Source: Piscicola geometra (taxonomy: Eukaryota; Annelida; Clitellata; Hirudinida; Piscicolidae). Taken from it: a DNA stretch of 64,000 bases. The translations under genes and the position numbers were made by a program. The notes under the pieces are model-generated. The model had not been told where the DNA came from. It was given only the letters and a program-made list of their open reading frames with translations, and did not search any database. Positions within the stretch are counted from its first letter, which is position 1, and every line of letters begins with the position of its first letter. This document shows, in pieces, positions 57,513 to 64,000 of this stretch. The stretch is from positions 15,643,695-15,707,694 of the forward strand of contig OX030956.1 of assembly GCA_943735955.1 (NCBI GenBank). The letters are read 5' to 3'.

Positions 57513-57930
57513 CAATCACCACCACCACTGCTTCCACCACCACTGCTTCCACCACCACTGCTACCACCACCACTGCTTCCACCACCACTGCTACCACCAC
57601 CACTGCTACCACCACCACTGCTACCACCACTACTGCTACCACCACCACTGCTACCACCACCACTGCTTCCACCACCACTGCTTCCACCACCACTGCTACC
57701 ACCACCACTGCTACCACCACCACTGCTTTCACCACCACTGCTACCACCACCACTGCTACCACCACCACTGCTACCACCACCACTGCTACCACCACCACTG
57801 CTACCACCACCACTGCTTCCACCACCACTGCTTCCACCACCACTGCTACCACCACCACTGCTACCACCACCACTGCTTCCACCACCACTGCTACCACCAC
57901 CACTGCTTCCACCACCACTGCTACCACCAC
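57513..57930 (+). repeat. 15-bp minisatellite, about 28 copies
   Basis: Units accaccactgctacc and accaccactgcttcc, ending 9 bp before the piece A stop codon. On the minus strand this is the immediate 3' flank, probably 3' UTR, and would read GGTAGCAGTGGTGGT. Confidence 0.93.
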
Positions 57931-57938
57931 GCCACTCT

Positions 57939-58162
57939 TCAAAAGTCATCCTCATGATCATTTTTCTCCTCACGATCTTCATCATCATCGTCGTCGTCGT
58001 CATCATCATCATCATAGCCATCCTGACTGAGGTCTGACTGCTCCTCGGGGGTGGCGCCCTCCGACTCACTCCTCAGCCTGGGGAACGTGGTGGGCGAGAG
58101 GGACGAGACGATGGGCTCTGACGTCACTGACATCTTGTCGCAGTCGTCGTCGTCGTCTTCCT
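57939..58162 (-). CDS. PNPLA6/7: piece A exon 8: acidic C-terminus and stop
   Basis: Encodes [40 protein letters not shown] and a tract of 11 Asp, then [13 protein letters not shown] and stop. Vertebrate NTE also ends in an acidic, poorly conserved tail. The Asp run comes from a GAC/GAT trinucleotide repeat. Confidence 0.9.
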
Positions 58163-61100
58163 CTGTGTGTGTGTGTACGTGTGTGTTTGTGTGTATGTAT
58201 GTGTGTGTGGTTGTGTACGTGTGTTGTTTGTGTGTGTGTGTGTGTACGTGTGTGTGTGTGTGTGTGAAAGAGAGAAAGAGGTGGAAAGGGCACCTGTGTC
58301 GGAGTTGCAGAGGGGCAGGTGATTGGCAGGCGAGAGGAAGGGGGAGGAGCTTATTTCTGGCTCATCAATCCTCGAGATCAACTCAGCAAGGTCCGTGAAG
58401 TTCGCGCCCACTGGGATCTTGTTCTGTCGTCGTCATGGTGGTTGTCATGGTGGTTGTCATGGTGGTGATGATGGTGGTTGTCATGGTGGTCGTCATGGTG
58501 GTGATGATGGTGGTTGTCATGGTGGTTGTCATGGTGGTCGTCATGGTGGTTGTCATGGTGGTCGTCATGGTGGTTGTCATGGTGGTTGTCATGGTGGTTG
58601 TCATGGTGGTCGTCATGGTGGTTGTCATGGTGGTTGTCATGGTGGTTGTCATGGTGGTCGTCATGGTGGTTGTCATGGTGGTCATCATGGTGGTTGTCAT
58701 GGTGGTCGTCATGGTGGTTGTCATGGTGGTCGTCATGGTGGTTGTCATGGTGGTTGTCATGGTGATTGTCATGGTCGTCGTCATAGTGGTTGTCATGGTG
58801 GTTGTAATGGTGGTTGTAATGGTGGTGACGATGGTGGAGTAGTGATGATGATGATGGAGTGGTAGTATTAGGAAGCGTAGTTTCAAAGTGGTAGGAGTTG
58901 AATAGAAGCAGCAAGGACCTCAGAGGAGAAGAGAGGAGGAGAGAGGAGAGAGAAGAAGAGAAGAGGAGAGAGAAGAAGAGAGGAGGAGAGGAGGAGAGAG
59001 AAGAAGAGAGAAGGAGAGAGGAGGAGAGAGGAAAAGAGAGAAGAAGAGAGGAAGAGAGAGGAGGAGAGAGAAGAAGAGAGAAGAAGAGAGAAGAAGAGAG
59101 GAGGAGAGAGGAGAAGAGAGAATAAGAGAGGAGGAGAGAGGAGGAGAGAGGAGAAGAGAGAAGAAGAGAGAAGGAGAGAGGAGGAGAGAGAAGAGAGGAG
59201 GAGAGAGGAGAAGAGAGGAGAAGAGAGGAGGAGAGAGGAGAAAAGAGGAGAAGAGAGAAGAAGAGAGGAGGAGAGAGGAGAAGAGAGAAGAAGAGAAGAG
59301 AAGAGAGGAGAAGAGAGGAGAAGAGAGGAGGAGAGAGGAGGAGAGAGGAGGAGGCAGGATGCTCACCCTGTCGAGGGGCGCCTTCTGCTGCTCGTTCCTC
59401 TCGAGGAAGATGTTGCGGATGCGGTCAGTCTTCTGCCACTCCGTGAAGAGGAGTTTCGCGTGGTTGTAGCCCACCTCCTGTCGTTAGGCGTTGGTGGTGG
59501 TGGTGGTGGTAAATAGGTGGTGGTGGTGGTGGTTGTGATGGTAGTGGTGGTAGTGGTGCTGATTGTGATAGTGGTAGATAGGTGGTGGTGGTGGTGATGA
59601 TAGTGGTAGTTAGGTGGTGGTGGTGGTGATGATAGTGGTAGATAGGTTGTGGTGGTGGTGATGATAGTGGTAGATAGGTGGTGGTGGTGATGATAGTGGT
59701 AGATAGGTGGTGGTGGTTGTGATGATAGTGGTAGATATGTGGTGGTGGTGGTGGTGATGATAGTGGTAGATAGGTGGTGGTGGTGGTGATGATAGTGGTA
59801 GATAGGTGGTGGTGGTTGTGATGATAGTGGTAGATATGTGGTGGTGGTGGTGGTGATGATAGTGGTAGATAGGTGGTGGTGGTGATGATAGTGGTAGATA
59901 GGTGGTGGTGGTTGTGATGATAGTGGTAGATATGTGGTGGTGGTGGTGGTGGTGATGATAGTGGTAGATAGGTGGTGGTGGTGATGATAGTGGTAGATAG
60001 GTGGTGGTGGTGGTTGTGATGATAGTGGTAGATAGGTTGTGGTGGTGGTGATGATAGTGGTAGATAGGTGGTGGTGGTGATGATAGTGGTAGATAGGTGG
60101 TGGTGGTGGTTGTGATGATAGTGGTAGATAGGTTGTGGTGGTGGTGATGATAGTGGTAGATAGGTGGTGGTGGTGGTGATGATAGTGGTAGATAGGTGGT
60201 GGTGGTTGTGATGATAGTGGTAGATATGTGGTGGTGGTGGTGGTGATGATAGTGGTAGATAGGTGGTGGTGGTGGTGATGATAGTGGTAGATAGGTGGTG
60301 GTGGTGATGATAGTGGTAGATAAGTGGTGGTGCTGATTGTGATAGTGGTAGATAGGTGGTGGTGGTGGTGATGATAGTGGTAGTTAGGTGGTGGTGGTGG
60401 TGGTGATGATAGTGGGAGATAGGTGGTGGTGGTGATGATAGTGGTAGATATGTGGTGGTGGTGGTGGTGATGATAGTGGTAGATAGGTGGTGGTGGTGGT
60501 GATGATAGTGGTAGATAGGTGGTGGTGGTTGTGATGATAGTGGTAGATAGGTGGTGGTGGTGGTGATGATAGTGGTAGATAGGTGGTGGTGGTTGTGATG
60601 ATAGTGGTAGATATGTGGTGGTGGTGGTGGTGATGATAGTGGTAGATAGGTGGTGGTGGTGATGATAGTGGTAGATAGGTGGTGGTGGTTGTGATGATAG
60701 TGGTAGATATGTGGTGGTGGTGGTGGTGATGATAGTGGTAGATAGGTGGTGGTGGTGATGATAGTGGTAGATAGGTGGTGGTGGTGGTTGTGATGATAGT
60801 GGTAGATAGGTTGTGGTGGTGGTGATGATAGTGGTAGATAGGTGGTGGTGGTGATGACAGTGGTAGATAGGTGGTGGTGGTGGTTGTGATGATAGTGGTA
60901 GATAGGTTGTGGTGGTGGTGATGATAGTGGTAGATAGGTGGTGGTGGTGGTGATGATAGTGGTAGATAGGTGGTGGTGGTTGTGATGATAGTGGTAGATA
61001 TGTGGTGGTGGTGGTGGTGATGATAGTGGTAGATAGGTGGTGGTGGTGGTGATGATAGTGGTAGATAGGTGGTGGTGGTGATGATAGTGGTAGATAAGTG

Positions 61101-63292
61101 GTGGTGCTGATTGTGATAGTGGTAGATAGGTGGTGGTGGTGGTGATGATAGTGGTAGTTAGGTGGTGGTGGTGGTGGTGATGATAGTGGGAGATAGGTGG
61201 TGGTGGTGATGATAGTGGTAGATAGGTGGTGGTGGTGATGATAGTGGTAGTTAGGTGGTGGTGGTGGTGGTGATGATAGTGGGAGATAAGTGGTGGTGGT
61301 GGTGGTGGCAGATACTTTTGGATAGAAGATAGATGTGCTGAATCGTTAAAAAGTTATGATTGGGAAGCTTTCACCAGACATCACACAACCACCACCAGCA
61401 CCACCCCCACCACCACCAACACCACTAGCACAACCACAACCACCACTAGCACCACCACCACCACCAACACCACCACCACCAACACAACCACCACAACCAG
61501 TACAACCACCACTAGCACCACCACCACCACCACAACCAGTACAACCAGCACCAGCAGCACTCACAGCGATCTCGTCGTAGCTTCCGAACTGCAGGTTGCG
61601 GTACTTGTCGATCGGAGGCCTGATGTACTCGCAGTAGTTGCTGCTCCTCACCTGCTCCATCTGCCTGTTGCACGAGACGTACGCCAGGCGAGACTGGATG
61701 TCCGCCATGTTCGGAACCTGTGTGCGTGTGTGTGTGTGTCTTGGTGGCTGTGTGTGTGTGTGTCTTAGTGGGTGTGTGTGTGTGTGTCTTAGTGGGTGCG
61801 TGTGTGTCTTGGTGGCTGTGTGTGTGTGTGTCTTGGTGGCTGTGTGTGTGTGTGTCTTGGTGGCTGTGTGTGTGTGTGTCTTAGTGGGTGCGTGTGTGTC
61901 TTGGTGGCTGGGTGTGTGTGTTAGTGGCTGCGTGAGTGTGTGTGTTAGTGGCTGCGTGAAAGATAGGTGCGTGCGTTGGTTAGGTGGGTGGTTGATGCAT
62001 GGGCACCACCACACAGACCCCCTGGAGCCCACCTTCACTTGCTCTGCCCAGGGATTGAACCTCTTCCACAGCAGCCACCAGCCACTCAGCTCGTCTCCGT
62101 AGTTCGTCAGGTTCGTCTCGTCCTGCGACCCAACGTCGATGGCGAAGATCGTCTGCGCGCCCATCACCTTGACGATGTCGGCAGGCAAGTTGTTGACGTA
62201 GCCTCCGTCGAGGAGCAGGTGGCCGTCGCTCGGGTCGCAGAGGGGTGGCAGGTAGCCCGACAACGACATGCTCGCTCGCACGTACCGCCACAGACTGCCT
62301 GTCGTTGCGGTGGTGGCGTTGTTGTAGCGCATCCTTATCATGACCACCTCAACCACTGTTCAGCTAGTAACCACACACACCACACCAACCACACACCAAC
62401 TAACCAGCTACACACCAACCAACCAACCAACCAACCACACACCAACCAGCCAACCACACACCAACCAGCCAACTACACACCAACCAACCACATCAACCAC
62501 ACACCAACCAACCAACCAACCAACCAACCATGCGTGTGCACCCTCATCTTGGAGGCGGTGATGTCGGTGGTGACGCAGAAGTAGGGAATCCACAAGTCCT
62601 CGATTTGACAGTCCTGGAAGACCGACCTGATCTCTTTGTTCAGGAACGAGCCTGTTGGTTGGTTGGTTGGTTGGTGGCGTCGTGCTTTGGTGCTTGGATG
62701 GGCTGCTGGTAGTGGTGGTGGCTGAAATGATGACTAGGTGCTTTTGTGGATGAAGTGCTGTTTGAAAAGAACAGTTTGGGAAGAATCGTCAAAATTGACA
62801 CCAGAAGTGTGAACGACGAGACTGACCTGTGAACATGGCAGTGACAGGGTACGTCAAGTCGAAGACCTTCCTCCACAGCGAGTTCATGCCCTGAAGGGAG
62901 AGGATGAGAAAGCACCATTATAGTCTCACCCCCCCTCACAAACCACGCACCCCACTAAAGCACCCATCCATCACCATCACTCACAAACCACGCACCCCAC
63001 TAAAGCACCCATACATCACCACCCCTCACAAACCACGCACCCCACTAAAGCACCCATCCATCACCATCCCTCACAAACCACGCACCCCACAAAACCACCC
63101 ATACATCACCACCCCTCACAAAGCAACCAACGCACCCTGGCAAACTCGCGAGCCCTTTGCTTGAAGGGCGTGAACTTGGTTTCTTGAGCCCACAAGGCGC
63201 CCATGAAGGAGCCGATGCTGGTGCCTCCAATGATGTCGATGGGGATGCCAGCCTCCGTGAGCGCCTTCACCACGCCTACGTGTGAGCAGCCC
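57939..63292 (-). CDS. PNPLA6/7: neuropathy target esterase-like protein, piece A: patatin-like catalytic domain and C-terminus (5' incomplete)
   Basis: The lipase half of an NTE family protein, which deacylates lysophosphatidylcholine and phosphatidylcholine at the ER membrane. Eight exons, listed separately, join in phase to about 409 codons. The first begins [11 protein letters not shown], just after the expected glycine-rich oxyanion motif, which would lie on the previous exon. The nucleophile serine is in GGTSIGSF (codon at 63,217-63,219). The catalytic aspartate is in [14 protein letters not shown] (62,207-62,209). Downstream come [20 protein letters not shown], the SRLAYVS and [10 protein letters not shown] signatures, [12 protein letters not shown] and an acidic tail with a run of Asp. 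Length and order match vertebrate PNPLA6/7 closely. Both dyad residues are present, so the enzyme should be active. It has no CNB domains inside the window; those of piece B lie downstream on the same strand. Confidence 0.95.
58165..58265 (+). repeat. (TG)n in the intron between piece A exons 7 and 8
   Basis: Tg dinucleotides with tacg interruptions. The sense-strand (CA)n runs into the exon 8 acceptor (CACACAG). Confidence 0.9.
58294..58423 (-). CDS. PNPLA6/7: piece A exon 7
   Basis: Encodes [20 protein letters not shown], then [31 protein letters not shown] matches the conserved C-terminal 'FTDLAEIVSRI'. Acceptor GACAG, phase-1 donor ACAG|GTGCCC. Confidence 0.94.
58433..58840 (+). repeat. 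12-bp minisatellite, about 34 copies, piece A intron 6-7
   Basis: Unit gtcatggtggtt with cgt and gat variants. The sense unit AACCACCATGAC has no AG and no GT. It reaches to about 9 bp from exon 7. All three frames are open (HGGCHGG, MVVV, WWLS). Confidence 0.95.
58920..59352 (+). repeat. homopurine array, piece A intron 6-7
   Basis: About 430 bp of gagagaggagaagagaggag with almost no pyrimidine. The sense strand is a pure CT tract without AG or GT. It ends about 15 bp from the exon 6 donor. Confidence 0.95.
59367..59477 (-). CDS. PNPLA6/7: piece A exon 6
   Basis: 37 codons: [20 protein letters not shown], then [16 protein letters not shown]. Corresponds to the 'VGYQYGKAVFxxW' helix after the patatin core. 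Acceptor CGACAG, donor GTGAGC. Confidence 0.94.
59492..61310 (+). repeat. minisatellite of about 30 bp, about 60 copies, piece A intron 5-6
   Basis: Unit gatgatagtggtagataggt plus ggtggtggt, with length variants. A rare taagtggtggtgctgattg variant occurs at 60,321 and 61,095, showing a duplication of about 774 bp. The sense unit (ACCACCTATCTACCACTATC…) has no AG and no GT. Confidence 0.95.
61375..61562 (+). repeat. CACCACCAGCA repeat next to piece A exon 5
   Basis: Repeats of cacaaccaccactagcacca run to the exon 5 donor. The sense strand is GGTGGTGCTAGTGGTTG, so this one does contain AG. Confidence 0.88.
61565..61717 (-). CDS. PNPLA6/7: piece A exon 5
   Basis: 51 codons beginning [20 protein letters not shown], then [20 protein letters not shown] and GSYDEIA, nearly colinear with the vertebrate enzyme. 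Donor GCT|GTGAGT. Confidence 0.97.
61725..61970 (+). repeat. TGTGTCTTGGTGGC repeat, piece A intron 4-5
   Basis: About 10 units of tgtgtgtgtgtcttggtggc. The sense strand includes AAG, an exception to the AG-free pattern. Confidence 0.9.
62033..62298 (-). CDS. PNPLA6/7: piece A exon 4: catalytic Asp
   Basis: Encodes [20 protein letters not shown], then [40 protein letters not shown] and NPWAEQVK. The DGG motif supplies the second residue of the Ser-Asp dyad. Donor GTGGGC. Confidence 0.97.
62340..62528 (+). repeat. CAACCAACCACACAC repeat, piece A intron 3-4
   Basis: Repeats of accaaccaaccacacacc abut the exon 3 donor. The sense strand is GTGTGGTTGGTTG, without A in the main unit. Confidence 0.9.
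62529..62651 (-). CDS. PNPLA6/7: piece A exon 3
   Basis: Encodes [20 protein letters not shown], then [15 protein letters not shown] and RVHTH, matching '[23 protein letters not shown]'. The donor CATG|GTTGG gives the right phase; an earlier GTGCAC site would not. Confidence 0.94.
62827..62890 (-). CDS. PNPLA6/7: piece A exon 2
   Basis: Encodes [20 protein letters not shown] and T, matching 'LDLTYPVTSMFTG'. Acceptor CTTCAG, donor ACAG|GTCAGT. Confidence 0.94.
62925..63125 (+). repeat. 45-bp minisatellite, about 4-5 copies, piece A intron 1-2
   Basis: Unit built of ctcacaaaccacgcacccca, ctaaagcacccatccatcac and cat. It occupies most of the intron between exons 1 and 2. Confidence 0.92.
63136..63292 (-). 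CDS. PNPLA6/7: piece A exon 1: nucleophile elbow
   Basis: Encodes [20 protein letters not shown] and [18 protein letters not shown], then [14 protein letters not shown] holds the catalytic Ser. The phase-1 entry requires an Arg codon split from the upstream exon, as in the family sequence Ala-Arg-Gly-Cys-Ser/Ala-His. Confidence 0.96.
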
Positions 63293-63299
63293 CTGGTGG

Positions 63300-64000
63300 A
63301 GGAGAAGGGTGGGTGTGGGTAGTAGTGGTGGTTGAGGAGGAGGGAGGTGTGGATGGTAGTGGTGGTTGAGGAGGAGGGAGGTGTGGGTGGTAGTGGTGGT
63401 TGAGGAAGAGGGAGGGTGTGGGTTGTGGGTGGTAGTGGTGGTTGAGGAGGAGGGAGGGTGTGGGTTGTGGGTGGTAGTGGTGGTGGAGGAGGAGGGAGGG
63501 TGTGGGTTGTGGGTGGTAGTGGTGGTGGAGGAGAAGGGAGGGTGTGGGTGGTAGTGGTGGTTGAGGAGGAGGGAGGTGTGGGTGGTAGTGGTGGTTGAGG
63601 AGGAGGGAGGGTGTGGGTGGTAGTGGTGGTGGAGGAGGAGGGAGGGTGTGGGTGGTAGTGGTGGTTGAGGAGAAGGGAGGTGTGGGTGGTAGTGGTGGTT
63701 GAGGAGGAGGGAGATGTGGGTGGTAGTGGTGGTTGAGGAGGAGGGAGGGTGTGGGTGGTAGTGGTGGTTGAGGAGGAGGGAGGTGTGGGTGGTAGTGGTG
63801 GTTGAGGAGGAGGGAGGTGTGAGTGGTAGTGGTGGTTGAGGAGGAGGGAGGGTGTGGGTGGTAGTGGTGGTTGAGAAGGAGGGAGGGTGTGGGTGGTAGT
63901 GGTGGTTGAGGAGGAGGAAGGGTGTGGGTGGTAGTGGTGGTTGAGGAGGAGGGAGGTGTAGGTGGTAGTGGTGGTTGAGGAGGAGGGAGGGTGTGGGTGG
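63300..64000 (+). repeat. minisatellite of about 35 bp upstream of piece A exon 1
   Basis: About 20 copies of ggtggtagtggtggttgagg plus aggagggagggtgtg, starting 7 bp beyond exon 1 and running off the window. The sense strand (CCACACCCTCCCTCCTCCTC…) has no AG and no GT and provides the acceptor's pyrimidine tract. Confidence 0.95.

Noticed and set aside
57077..58030. 317-codon plus-strand frame with PTPPPSVSS and TTTA repeats, resembling a mucin
   Set aside because: Unit lengths of 27 and 15 bp keep the frame open. There is no conserved flank, and the frame runs antisense into NTE exon 8.
58323..58914. HGGCHGG and DDHHDNHH frames resembling His-rich metal-binding proteins
   Set aside because: A 12-bp repeat is open in all frames; it lies in an NTE intron.

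Overview
This is a nuclear metazoan window: two-phase spliced genes, an L2/CR1-type LINE, C2H2 zinc fingers, vertebrate-type (TTAGGG)n telomere repeats, and a very large tandem-repeat load. TTAGGG argues against most insects and nematodes. A non-arthropod invertebrate is a reasonable guess, but the species cannot be read from the sequence. Most long open frames are artefacts of stop-free tandem repeats.

The genes that stand out belong to the neuropathy target esterase family (NTE; PNPLA6/PNPLA7), on the minus strand, in two pieces. Piece A (63,292 down to 57,939, 8 exons) carries most of the patatin-like catalytic domain from just before the Gly-Thr-Ser-Ile-Gly nucleophile motif to the acidic C-terminus and stop. 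Piece B (43,526 down to 33,285, 21 exons whose phases all join) carries the region before the first cyclic-nucleotide-binding-like (CNB) domain, all three CNB domains and part of the linker. B lacks its N-terminal membrane exons and its C-terminal half; A lacks everything before the catalytic motif. The pieces are complementary and head-to-tail: either tandem paralogs cut by the window, or one gene split by rearrangement or misassembly.

Layout: 1-33,280 is an essentially pure 10-bp satellite that begins 4 bp past the donor of the last visible B exon, so it appears to be the start of a giant B intron. 33,285-43,526 holds the B exons, and most introns are filled by their own micro- or minisatellite. 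43,530-47,550 is a 20-bp minisatellite upstream of the first B exon, ending in six TTAGGG copies. 47,600-48,135 is a roughly 33-bp minisatellite. 48,136-54,924 is AT-richer and holds two exons of an unrecognised plus-strand gene, an L2-type LINE (minus), a C2H2 zinc-finger gene (plus) and a degenerate tRNA-derived element. 54,925-57,938 is intergenic with several repeats. 57,939-64,000 is piece A with repeat-filled introns.

The most interesting signal is how repeats and splicing coexist. Many intronic arrays, read on the transcribed strand, lack the dinucleotide AG needed for a 3' splice site, and several run to within a few bases of the exons. The 33-kb decamer array is nearly adenosine-free on the sense strand, so it offers almost no branch points, acceptors, poly(A) signals or stop codons.
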